Below are positions 1 through 7,878 of a stretch of DNA of 64,000 nucleotides, one piece after another; position 1 is the stretch's first letter; each line of letters begins with the position of its first letter. The translations under genes and the position numbers were made by a program. The stretch is from Actinospineispora eucalypti (lineage in GTDB: Bacteria > Actinomycetota > Actinomycetes > Mycobacteriales > Pseudonocardiaceae). The notes beneath the pieces were generated by a model, which saw only the letters and a list, made by a program, of their open reading frames with translations, made no database searches and was not told the origin of the DNA. The stretch lies in the NCBI GenBank assembly GCA_014208095.1, contig JACHMT010000002.1, positions 806,001 through 870,000 on the forward strand, written 5' to 3'.

Positions 1-121
1 TCATGTGCTCGTCGAAGCCCTTGAGCAGCTCGGTGGCCGCGGCGCCGGCCGGCATCCGGAACGTGGTCTGGTACTCCCACAGCGCCGGCGGCACGCCAAA
101 TGTTTCGCTCACCGGACCCAT
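1..121 (-). CDS. 5' part of an unrecognised protein (runs off the left edge)
   Basis: Only the first 40 codons lie in the window. The frame starts with ATG at 121-119; a GTG three codons further in (112-110) is the alternative start. The visible residues include LWEYQTTFRMPAG and end in KGFDEHM; there is no signal peptide and I do not recognise the family. It is divergent from the FAD oxidoreductase that starts about 40 bp away, so the two may share a control region. Function unknown. Confidence 0.5.
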   Translation of the reverse strand, partial: MGPVSETFGVPPALWEYQTTFRMPAGAAATELLKGFDEHM

Positions 122-159
122 CTTGCCCCGGCTGGACAGCGGCCGCGCGGCGTGTTCGT

Positions 160-1416
160 ATGCGATGTGTGACGGCTCAGACACTTCCGCGTTCGGCAGG
201 GGTCGTGGTGGTCGGCGCGGGGGTGGTCGGGTCGGCGATCGCCTTCCACCTGTCCCGGCTGGGCGTGCCCGACGTTCTGCTCCTGGAGCGGGGCGAGGTG
301 GCCGGACGGGCATCCGGCCGTTCCGGGGCACTGGTGCGCACCCACTACCCGAACCTGGACGAGGCCCGCATCGCGCTCGCCGCCTTGCCCTGGTTCGAGG
401 AGTGGCCGGACCGCGTCGGCGGCGACTGCGGCTTCCGGGCCACCGGGTTCCTGCAGATGGTGGACGGGCGCGACCACGCGACGCTGCGCCACAACACCGC
501 GCTGCTGCGGGACATCGGGGTGACCACCCGGCTGGTCGACCACGCGGAGATCGGTGAGCTGGAGCCGGCGCTGCGACTCACCGGTGACGAGCTGGCGGCG
601 TACGAGCCACGCAGCGGGTACGCCGACCCGGTGGCCACCACCAGGGGGTTCGCCCGGGCCGCCGGCCGGCTGGGCACGCAAGTGGCCGAAGGCGTCGCGG
701 TGACCGGCCTGCGCACCCAGGGCGACCGGATCCTCGGGGTGCACACCGACGCGGGCCCGGTGGACGCGCCGACCGTGGTGCTGGCCAACGGGAACTGGTC
801 CGCCGCCCTGCTCTCCCCGCTGGGCATCGCCCCGGAACTGACACCGATCTGGGCGCAGGTGATGTTCGTGGCCCGGCCCGCGCCGCTGCGCCCGGGGCCC
901 GCCGGCCACCTGACCATCATCGACCGGGCCAACGGCTGCTACCTGCGCCCGGACGGCCCGGACCGCACGCTGCTCGGGCTCAGTGCCTACCGCCGCCCGA
1001 TGGCCGAGCTGGACGAGGAGCGCGGCCCGGAGGAGCCGGGGTTCGCCGAGCTGGTCCGCCGCCAGGCGTCCCGGCGCATCCCCGGGCTGTCCGACGCGCC
1101 CCGGGTGCACGGGCACGGCGGGCCGCTGGACGTCACGACGGACCGGCGGATGCTGCTCGGCCCGGCGCCGGGCGTCGCCGGGCTCTTCCTGGCGGTCGGG
1201 ATGAGTGGCGGCGGGTTCAAGAAGGCGCCCGCGATCGGCGCCTGCCTGGCCGAGCTGATCGTGGACGGCAAGGCCACCAGCGCACCGATCGACCCGTTCC
1301 GGCCCACCCGGTTCGCCGAGGGCCAGCCGCTGTCCGGGCTGGAGTACTCCCTGCCGGCCGACGGCGTGGACCCGGACCGGCGGGACCTGCTCGGCGAGCA
1401 AGGGCTGATCCATTGA
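160..1416 (+). CDS. FAD-dependent oxidoreductase, DAO/sarcosine-oxidase-like
   Basis: Flavoprotein of about 418 residues of the DAO superfamily, which oxidises C-N bonds of amino acids, sarcosine or dimethylglycine. The dinucleotide motif GAGVVG is at residues 19-24, followed by the acidic end of the second strand (LLLERGE). A C-terminal FAD-contacting stretch VGMSGGGFKKAP is at about residues 347-358. I chose ATG 160; GTG 169 is also possible, and a longer frame from 100 would run into the divergent gene. Its stop overlaps the TTG start of the lipoprotein at 1413, so oxidase and amino-acid transporter are translationally coupled. The substrate is probably what the transporter imports. Exact substrate unknown. 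Confidence 0.85.
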   Translation: MRCVTAQTLPRSAGVVVVGAGVVGSAIAFHLSRLGVPDVLLLERGEVAGRASGRSGALVRTHYPNLDEARIALAALPWFEEWPDRVGGDCGFRATGFLQMVDGRDHATLRHNTALLRDIGVTTRLVDHAEIGELEPALRLTGDELAAYEPRSGYADPVATTRGFARAAGRLGTQVAEGVAVTGLRTQGDRILGVHTDAGPVDAPTVVLANGNWSAALLSPLGIAPELTPIWAQVMFVARPAPLRPGPAGHLTIIDRANGCYLRPDGPDRTLLGLSAYRRPMAELDEERGPEEPGFAELVRRQASRRIPGLSDAPRVHGHGGPLDVTTDRRMLLGPAPGVAGLFLAVGMSGGGFKKAPAIGACLAELIVDGKATSAPIDPFRPTRFAEGQPLSGLEYSLPADGVDPDRRDLLGEQGLIH

Positions 1417-2291
1417 GGACCAGGGCGCTCGCCGGCGCGGCCGCGCTGCTCGCCGTCGCGCTGTCCGGATGCGCGGGCGGGGCGGAGACCGACGCGGCGG
1501 CGGACGTGATCACCACCGGCCCGGTGCCCTCGGTGGCCGCGCTGGTGCCGCCGGAGGTACGGGCCAAGGGAGTGCTCACCGCCGTGATGAGCGTGGGCAA
1601 CGCGCCGGTGCACTATCCCGCACCGGACGGCTCCGGGAACATGCTCGGCTTCGACCCGGACCTGGCCAACGTGCTCGGCCAGACGATGGACCTGCCGGTA
1701 CGGGTAGTCGGCGTGACGTTCGACCAGATCGTGCCGGGCCTGCAGAGCGGCCGGTACGACATCTCGGTGAGCATGATGGCGATCACCCCGGAGCGGCTGA
1801 AGGTGCTCGACTTCGTGGAGTACTTCGTGTCCGGCACCGGCCTGGGCACCCGCGCCGGGAACCCGAAGCAGATCACCGTGGCCACCATGTGCGGCCGCTC
1901 GGTCGGCGTCTCCAACGGCTCGGTGCAGCAGGCCAAGTACCTGCCGGACATGTCCAGGAAGTGCCAGGCCTCGGGCCGGCCGCCGATCGACATCCGCAAC
2001 TTCCCGGACCAGCAGAAGGGGGTCCTGGCGCTGGTCAGCGGGCGGATCGACGCGGTCTTCGTGGACCTCCCGGTGCTCCGCTACGCGGCGAAGAACGTGC
2101 CGGACATCATGGTCGCGGACAGCTACGACGCGGGCTCCTCCGTCGGCATCGGGCTGGCCAAGGGCAGCCCCCTCACCCCGGCCATCGAGGCCGCCCTCAC
2201 CGAGCTGAACCGCTCCGGCATCTACACCCGGGTGCTGGCCAAGTGGGCGGTCGAGGGCAACGCCCTGCACACCTTCGCCACAAGGAAGTGA
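1413..2291 (+). CDS. ABC transporter substrate-binding lipoprotein (polar amino acid type)
   Basis: Extracellular binding lipoprotein of 292 residues, SBP_bac_3 family. Signal peptide with lipobox LSGC at residues 17-20, so Cys20 should be lipidated. Family signatures are visible: a GFDPDLAN segment and the FDQIVPGLQSGRYDISVS segment typical of periplasmic amino-acid binders. The start is TTG at 1413, overlapping the oxidase stop (TTGA). The permease begins 4 bp after the stop, so binding protein, permease and ATPase form one operon. Ligand unknown; the linked FAD oxidase suggests an amino acid or N-methylated derivative. Confidence 0.85.
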   Translation: MRTRALAGAAALLAVALSGCAGGAETDAAADVITTGPVPSVAALVPPEVRAKGVLTAVMSVGNAPVHYPAPDGSGNMLGFDPDLANVLGQTMDLPVRVVGVTFDQIVPGLQSGRYDISVSMMAITPERLKVLDFVEYFVSGTGLGTRAGNPKQITVATMCGRSVGVSNGSVQQAKYLPDMSRKCQASGRPPIDIRNFPDQQKGVLALVSGRIDAVFVDLPVLRYAAKNVPDIMVADSYDAGSSVGIGLAKGSPLTPAIEAALTELNRSGIYTRVLAKWAVEGNALHTFATRK

Positions 2292-2295
2292 CGAT

Positions 2296-3159
2296 GTGAC
2301 TCCCCCGACCGCAACCGAAGCCACCCCCGAGGAGGCCACCCTGCGGGTGGTGCCCCGGCGCCGGCCCTACCTGTGGGTCATCTACGCGGCGCTGGCCGTG
2401 GTGGCGCTGGCCGCCCTCTACTCCGCGCTGTCCAACCAGCGGTTCGGCTGGGACGTGGTCGGGCGGTACTTCTTCTCCAAAGCCATCCTCACCGGCCTGC
2501 TCCGCACCATCGAGCTGACCGTGCTGAGCATGCTGGCCGGCATCGCGCTGGGCGTGCTGCTGGCCATGATGCGGGTGGCCCCGAGCCGGGTGCTGTCCGG
2601 CCTCTCCCAGGCGTACGTGTGGTTCTTCCGGGGCACCCCGCTGCTGGTACAGCTGCTGTTCTGGTTCAACCTGGCCGCGCTCTACCCCCGGCTGGGACTG
2701 GGCGTACCCGGCGGGCAGCTGTGGTTCTCCGTCGAGGCCAACGCGGTGATCAGCCCGTTCGTCGCGGCGCTGCTCGCGCTGTCCCTGCACGAGGCGGCGT
2801 ACATGGCCGAGATCGTGCGCGCCGGGGTGCTCGGGGTGGACCGCGAGCAGCGGGAGGCCGCGCTGGCGCTGGGCATGCGGCCGGCGCGGGTGATGCGGCG
2901 GATCGTGCTGCCGCAGGCCATGCGCACCATCATCCCGCCGACCGGCAACCAGACGATCTCCATGCTGAAGACGTCTTCGCTGGTCAGCGTGATCGCCCTG
3001 AACGACCTGCTGTACACCGCGCAGAGCATCTACGGGATCAACTACCAGGTCATCCCGCTGCTGGTGGTGGCCAGCCTGTGGTACCTGATCGTCGTGTCGG
3101 TGTTGTCCGTGGGGCAGGCCTACCTGGAGCGCCGGTTCGGACGGGGGCGGGCCTGGTGA
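2296..3159 (+). CDS. ABC transporter permease (HisM-type, polar amino acid)
   Basis: Inner-membrane permease of 287 residues starting at GTG. Hydrophobic spans begin near residue 28, and the EAA loop that docks on the ATPase is clear (EAAYMAEIVRAGVLGVDREQ followed by REAALALGM). It is a single permease gene, so the transporter probably uses a homodimer. The last codons overlap the GTG start of the ATPase (GTGA), giving strict coupling. The N-terminal 25 residues are a Thr/Pro/Glu-rich cytoplasmic tail. Confidence 0.9.
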   Translation: MTPPTATEATPEEATLRVVPRRRPYLWVIYAALAVVALAALYSALSNQRFGWDVVGRYFFSKAILTGLLRTIELTVLSMLAGIALGVLLAMMRVAPSRVLSGLSQAYVWFFRGTPLLVQLLFWFNLAALYPRLGLGVPGGQLWFSVEANAVISPFVAALLALSLHEAAYMAEIVRAGVLGVDREQREAALALGMRPARVMRRIVLPQAMRTIIPPTGNQTISMLKTSSLVSVIALNDLLYTAQSIYGINYQVIPLLVVASLWYLIVVSVLSVGQAYLERRFGRGRAW

Positions 3160-3917
3160 GCGGCGTCCAGATCCAAGGGGTGCGCAAGAGCTTCGGTGAC
3201 ACCGAGGTACTGCGCGGCGTCGACCTGGACGTGCCGCACGGCGAGGTGGTGTGCCTGATCGGCCCGTCCGGTTCGGGCAAGAGCACCCTGCTGCGCTGCA
3301 TCAACCACCTGGAACGGATCGACGCGGGTTCGATCCTGGTGGACGGCGAGCGGGTGGGCTACCGGCGCAAGGGCGACCGGCTATACGAGCTGTCCCCGGT
3401 GGAGGCGGCGAAGCGGCGGGCCGGCATCGGCATGGTCTTCCAGCGGTTCCACCTGTTCCCGCACATGACCGTGCTGGAGAACATCATCGAGGCGCCGGTG
3501 GGCGTGCGCGGGCTGAGCGTGGCCGCGGCGACCACGCGGGCCAGGGCTCTGCTGGAGCGGGTCGGGCTGACCGAGAAGGAACGCGCCTACCCGGCGGAGC
3601 TGTCCGGCGGCCAGCAGCAGCGGATCGCCATCGCCCGGGCGCTGGCCATGGACCCCACCCTGATGCTGTTCGACGAACCCACCTCGGCGCTGGACCCCGA
3701 GCTGGTCGGCGAGGTGCTCGCGGTGATGCGGGACCTGGCCGGCGAGGGCATGACCATGCTGGTGGTCACCCACGAGATGAACTTCGCCCGCGAGGTCGCC
3801 AACCGCGTCGTGTTCATGGACCAGGGGGAGATCGTCGAGTCGGACGAGCCGGGGCGCCTGCTCACCGCGCCGACCCACGCCCGCACCCGGGCCTTCCTGG
3901 CCCGCACCCTGCACTAA
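3156..3917 (+). CDS. ABC transporter ATP-binding protein (amino acid type)
   Basis: ATPase of 253 residues completing the amino-acid transporter. Walker A GPSGSGKST at residues 36-44, signature LSGGQQQR, Walker B LMLFDEPTSALD and the switch histidine in VVTHEM are all intact, so it should be active. GlnQ/HisP-type sequence. The start GTG (3156) overlaps the permease stop by 4 bp. The gene ends 24 bp before the stop of the convergent gene on the other strand. Confidence 0.92.
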   Translation: MSGVQIQGVRKSFGDTEVLRGVDLDVPHGEVVCLIGPSGSGKSTLLRCINHLERIDAGSILVDGERVGYRRKGDRLYELSPVEAAKRRAGIGMVFQRFHLFPHMTVLENIIEAPVGVRGLSVAAATTRARALLERVGLTEKERAYPAELSGGQQQRIAIARALAMDPTLMLFDEPTSALDPELVGEVLAVMRDLAGEGMTMLVVTHEMNFAREVANRVVFMDQGEIVESDEPGRLLTAPTHARTRAFLARTLH

Positions 3918-3940
3918 GTCTCCCGCACGCGCATTCCGCG

Positions 3941-5776
3941 CTAGGTGTCGGCCCGCACCTGCATGTCGTACTCCAGCTCGCCGGGCGGGCCGACGGACGC
4001 CACCCGCAGCCGCCACTGCCCGGCCCTCGGAGCGGTGAACTCCAGGCCGACCACCTCGGTGCGCCCGTTGCCGGGCACCAGCGCCTGCTCGAACGCCCAC
4101 ACCCCGCCGTTCTCGTCGCACAGTGCCAGCTCGGCGACCAGCTCGCCGTCGGAACGGCCGTTCCCGTGCCCGGACACCCGCGCCCTGGCCCGGCACCGCT
4201 GCCGGCCGGCCAGCTCGATGCGGTGCAGCTTCGGCTCGCCGGCGCCGGCTACCCCCCGGAAGAACACCCGGTCGCCCCGCCGGTCCTCCTCGTCGGCGAA
4301 GTTGGGCACCGCGTTGGCGGCCAGGTCGGCCACCACGATCCGCTGGCTGACCTTCCGCAGGCCGTCGTTCATCCCGGGCAGCAGGCGGCCGCGCAGCGGC
4401 ACGGCGAGCACCATCCCGGGCATCGGCATCCAGCGGCCGCGCAGCAGGCCCCGCACGCGGGCCAGCCGCACGTGCCGGCGGGCCACCGGGGTGAAGTCCA
4501 GCAGCAGCGCGGCCGGGTCCAGCGAGGCCCGCAGCCGGGCGGTCAGGGTCACCCGCAGCTTGCCGGCGACCTCGGTGAGCGCTCCCTCCGGGCGGGGCCG
4601 GCCGCGCACGTCGGCCTCCAGGTGGAGCCGGAAACACAGCTCGTGGGCGGTCGACCGGGTGCGCCGCACCCGGCGCACCCGCACGGTCAGCTCCGTGCCC
4701 GAGGGCAGCGCACCGTTCGCGGCGAGCCGGGGCGCCTGGGCCAGGAAGGCGTTCGCCAGATCGGTCACCGCCCGCTCGTCGAGGGTCCGCCGGGGCAGCG
4801 CCTCGCCGAACCGGGCGAAGTCGATCTGGTCGCCCTGAACGGTCTGCCGGCGTTCCTCGACCCGGTAGCCCACCGGCTCACCGCCCCGGTTGGCCAACCG
4901 GGCCCGGAAAACCGCCGGCAGGATCGCGGTGACCGCCACACCCTCGCCGGTGGCCGTGGTGTCCCGGTCCGGGACCACCCGGCGCACCGGCAGCGCGAGG
5001 TCGTCGATCCGCGGCCCGGCGGTGCTGTGCAGGGACAGCTCCACCGGCACGGCGGGCCCGCTGGACCCCAGCTCGGCGGTCGCCGGCGGCTCGGCCTCCA
5101 GGATTCCGGCCCACAGGTGCAGCCGGGCGGTCTGGTACTCGCCCAGGTCCAGCCGCCACTCCGTGCGCTCCCCCGGCTCGAGGGTCCCGGAGCGCACCCG
5201 GGGCGGCTCGGGCCCGTCCGAGTGCACCCGGCGCAGCAGCTCCGAGACGTCGATCCGGCGCAGCGGCTCGGAGGCGTCCAGCGCCCGGTTCACCCCGGCA
5301 CAGATCTCCCCCATGGAACCCTCGGCCAACCGGGACAGCTCACCGCCGAGCAGCGGCAGGCGCAGCCACCCGGTCCGCCCCTTGACCCGGAACCTCAGGT
5401 CGTCCGGGGTCACCGGGTCGATGTCCAGCTTCACGATGGCCGGCCGGAACACGCACACCCGGATGGTCAGGTCCAGCTCGGTGTCCGCGTCCACGCCGAT
5501 GCCGAGCACCCTCGGCCCGACGTCCGCCTCCAGGCGGGCCTTCACGGTGACCGCGAACCGGCGCTCCCGGCCGTCGTCGGAGATGAGGGTCGGAGTCTCC
5601 GCCCGCGCGGCCACGATGCCGACGCCCAGGTCGGCGAGCGCGCCGGCGCGCTTCAGGGCCACCTCCAGGGCGGCGTTCAGCTGCCGGCGCAGGAACGCCG
5701 GGGTGAACACCTCCCGCACCATGGCCGCGCCGAACTGGCCGAACGTCGCCCGTTCGGTGCCCGCGTGCTGCTCCAT
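3941..5776 (-). CDS. large hypothetical protein
   Basis: Protein of about 611 residues that I cannot assign. ATG 5776 is preceded by a GGAGCGGCAGGG ribosome site; the frame extends 25 codons further upstream without support. It has no signal peptide or membrane span. The first 60 residues look helical; the rest alternates short hydrophobic strands with charged turns and ends in a jelly-roll-like segment (GQWRLRVASVGPPGELEYD). Possibly a cytoplasmic beta-rich binding or scaffold protein. It is transcribed alone, divergent from the membrane-protein gene at 6129. Confidence 0.7.
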   Translation of the reverse strand: MEQHAGTERATFGQFGAAMVREVFTPAFLRRQLNAALEVALKRAGALADLGVGIVAARAETPTLISDDGRERRFAVTVKARLEADVGPRVLGIGVDADTELDLTIRVCVFRPAIVKLDIDPVTPDDLRFRVKGRTGWLRLPLLGGELSRLAEGSMGEICAGVNRALDASEPLRRIDVSELLRRVHSDGPEPPRVRSGTLEPGERTEWRLDLGEYQTARLHLWAGILEAEPPATAELGSSGPAVPVELSLHSTAGPRIDDLALPVRRVVPDRDTTATGEGVAVTAILPAVFRARLANRGGEPVGYRVEERRQTVQGDQIDFARFGEALPRRTLDERAVTDLANAFLAQAPRLAANGALPSGTELTVRVRRVRRTRSTAHELCFRLHLEADVRGRPRPEGALTEVAGKLRVTLTARLRASLDPAALLLDFTPVARRHVRLARVRGLLRGRWMPMPGMVLAVPLRGRLLPGMNDGLRKVSQRIVVADLAANAVPNFADEEDRRGDRVFFRGVAGAGEPKLHRIELAGRQRCRARARVSGHGNGRSDGELVAELALCDENGGVWAFEQALVPGNGRTEVVGLEFTAPRAGQWRLRVASVGPPGELEYDMQVRADT

Positions 5777-6128
5777 CCCTGCCGCTCCTCGGTGACTGCC
5801 CCCGTCCAGCTTCGCAGCCCACCCGAACACCCCTGACCGGCACTCCCTCAACTCTCCATGGAGTTACTCTGTGCACACGACTTGATTACGCGGCGCATTG
5901 AGTATCATTTTCCCAGGTCAACTGGCAAATTGCCCGGTTCTCAGCGGTGGTCGAGAGTTTGCACTGGGTACGCCTTATCACTTACTCGAGCCGGTGGAAT
6001 TCCACGTTCGAGTGATCAATTACCGTAACCAGGTCACACAGTGCTCGTTGCACCCGACGAGAACCCTGTGATGCTCAGTGGCTGGTGTGAAAGTCACAGG
6101 TAGGTAACGGTGGAGGCGATGAAGGCAC
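5777..6128. other. 352-bp intergenic control region
   Basis: No gene seen. Base composition falls well below the neighbours between about 5880 and 6050. It contains the 10-bp palindrome CTCCATGGAG (around 5857) and an interrupted inverted repeat built on ATCACTTACTCGA and TCGAGTGAT near 5978-6018. A GGTGGAGGCG ribosome site precedes ATG 6129. It probably holds the promoter for 6129 and, on the other strand, for the gene at 5776; I could not assign definite -35/-10 boxes. Confidence 0.5.
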
Positions 6129-6893
6129 ATGGCTGACGGTGCGCGTAACGGGCGCGACGCGGGGGCGTCCGGCGGATCGGGCGACCGGGGCGGTTCGACG
6201 CCGCGCTGGCAGCCCTCCTACTACGGCGGGCCGCCCACCCACGCCGACGTTCCCTCACCCAAGCGCGCACCCGCCGTCGAGACCGACCCCGGCCGAACCA
6301 AGGCCGTCCGCTCGAGTGCTACCGCCAAGGCCGCCGCCGGAAAGGCCCGCCCGGCGGCCACTGCCGCCAAGCCGGCCAGGACCACGAAGGCCGCCGAGGT
6401 GGAGGAGCCTGCCGGTCAGCGCTCACTGGGCAAGGTCGGAGCGCTCGTGGCGGCGCTGCTGCTCCTGCTCGGGCTGACCGGCGGCCTGGTCGCGGCGTTC
6501 CGCGCCTGGTACACCAGCCCCGCCCCGGTGGCCCAGTCACCCACGTCCGCCGTCGCACCGGAGATCAACCAGAACCCCGCCATCGCCACCCCCGGTGCCC
6601 CGATCCCGGACGCGGCACCCCCGGCCGTGCCGGCCCCGCGCCAAGGCACTGCCCCGGCCAAGCCCAAGGTGGCCCCGGCCAGCCGCCCCGACCGGGGCCA
6701 CCAGGCACCGGCCAAACCGGAGCACCAGGTCACCAAGGACCGGCCGGAATCCCGCTCCGAACGGGACGACGAGGACGACGAGGGCACCGGCCGGGACGAG
6801 GAGGACATCCTCGACCAGCAGCTGCACAAGCAGCGCCGGGCCAGCGACTCCGGCGGCCTACTGGACGGCGTGCTCTCCAGCCTCGGCCTCTGA
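6129..6893 (+). CDS. single-span membrane protein with low-complexity tails
   Basis: Protein of 254 residues with a basic, Ala/Pro-rich cytoplasmic half (residues 1-100), one transmembrane helix (about 102-124, VGALVAALLLLLGLTGGLVA), then a Pro/Ala-rich outer segment and an acidic cluster (RDDEDDEGTGRDEED) near residues 214-230. No enzymatic motif. Its stop codon is one base from the stop of the convergent MinD-like gene. Possibly an envelope-associated partner of the MinD-like ATPase and MacB-like permease next door; function unknown. Confidence 0.75.
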   Translation: MADGARNGRDAGASGGSGDRGGSTPRWQPSYYGGPPTHADVPSPKRAPAVETDPGRTKAVRSSATAKAAAGKARPAATAAKPARTTKAAEVEEPAGQRSLGKVGALVAALLLLLGLTGGLVAAFRAWYTSPAPVAQSPTSAVAPEINQNPAIATPGAPIPDAAPPAVPAPRQGTAPAKPKVAPASRPDRGHQAPAKPEHQVTKDRPESRSERDDEDDEGTGRDEEDILDQQLHKQRRASDSGGLLDGVLSSLGL

Positions 6894-6894
6894 G

Positions 6895-7830
6895 TCAGGC
6901 GTTGAAGCGGTCGGCGATGAGGGCCGCCAGCTCCAGGAAGGCCAGCTTGGTCGGCTCGCGCATGGCGCCCAGGTCCAGGCGCCCGCCAGTGGCCAGGTGA
7001 GCGTCGTACGGCACCTCGACAACCGCGCGGCAGCGGCTTTCGAAGTGAGCCTTGACCCGGTCCTGGTCGATCTCCGGGCTGACCCGGTCGCAACACAGCA
7101 CCACGATTGCGTCGGCGACCTGCTCGGCGTACTCGTGCGCCACCAGCCAGTCGAGCGTCTTGGACGCCCGGGACGCCCCGTCCACCGTCGGCGAGCCGAC
7201 CACCACCAGCGAGTCGGCCAGGGCCAGCGTGCCCTCCATCGCCGAGTGCACCAGGCCGGTGCCGGAGTCGGTGATGATGATGTTGTAGAACCGGGCCAGC
7301 ACCGCGCAGATCGCCTCGTACTCGGCCCGGTTGAACGCCTCGCTCATCGCCGGGTCCTGCTCGGAGGCCAACACCTGCAGCCGGCCGGCGAGGCTGGTGT
7401 AGTGCGACACGGCGGTCATCGAGTCGATGGTGCCGAGGTTGTCCAGCATCTGGCGGACCGTCACGCCGGTCTCGCCGCTGAGCCGGTCGGCCAGCGTTCC
7501 GGCGTCGGGGTTCGCGTCCACCGCCACCACCCGGTCGCCCCGGTGCTCGGCCAGCGTCAACCCGAGCACCGCGGACACCGTAGTCTTCCCGACGCCGCCC
7601 TTGAGCGAGCTGATCGCCACCTGGTGCGCCCCCGGTAGATGCCGGCGCACCCGGCGCAACAGCGCGTTGCGCGCCGCTTCCTCCTCGCTCACCCCAGGGT
7701 TGATCTTGCCGCCGGAGGCCGTGTACACGGCCTGGCGCCAGCCGGTGGTCGGGCGTTCCGCCCTCGGCCGCAAGATCACATCGTCGGTCAGGTCGGCGGC
7801 GCTCACGCTCCGCTCGCGATCCATGGTCAT
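6895..7830 (-). CDS. MinD/ParA-family ATPase
   Basis: P-loop ATPase of 311 residues. The deviant Walker A KGGVGKTT is at residues 77-84, followed by VVAVDANPDAGTLADRL, characteristic of MinD/ParA proteins that position membrane or nucleoid cargo. The N-terminal 70 residues form an extension before the ATPase core, as in actinobacterial MinD-like proteins of secretion or envelope loci. ATG 7830 is followed by a second ATG two codons later. It lies directly downstream of the MacB-like gene on the same strand (48 bp), so the two may be co-transcribed. No ParB partner or septum-site genes are nearby. Confidence 0.85.
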   Translation of the reverse strand: MTMDRERSVSAADLTDDVILRPRAERPTTGWRQAVYTASGGKINPGVSEEEAARNALLRRVRRHLPGAHQVAISSLKGGVGKTTVSAVLGLTLAEHRGDRVVAVDANPDAGTLADRLSGETGVTVRQMLDNLGTIDSMTAVSHYTSLAGRLQVLASEQDPAMSEAFNRAEYEAICAVLARFYNIIITDSGTGLVHSAMEGTLALADSLVVVGSPTVDGASRASKTLDWLVAHEYAEQVADAIVVLCCDRVSPEIDQDRVKAHFESRCRAVVEVPYDAHLATGGRLDLGAMREPTKLAFLELAALIADRFNA

Positions 7831-7878
7831 CTAGCTCGGCACCCGTCTCGCTGTGGTCCGGTCACGCTGGAGGTCGGC

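Noticed and set aside
3251..5836. An 861-codon plus-strand frame over the ABC ATPase and the hypothetical gene
   Set aside because: It overlaps a clear ATPase in another frame and the better supported minus-strand gene; its composition is Pro/Gly/Arg/His-rich and domainless.
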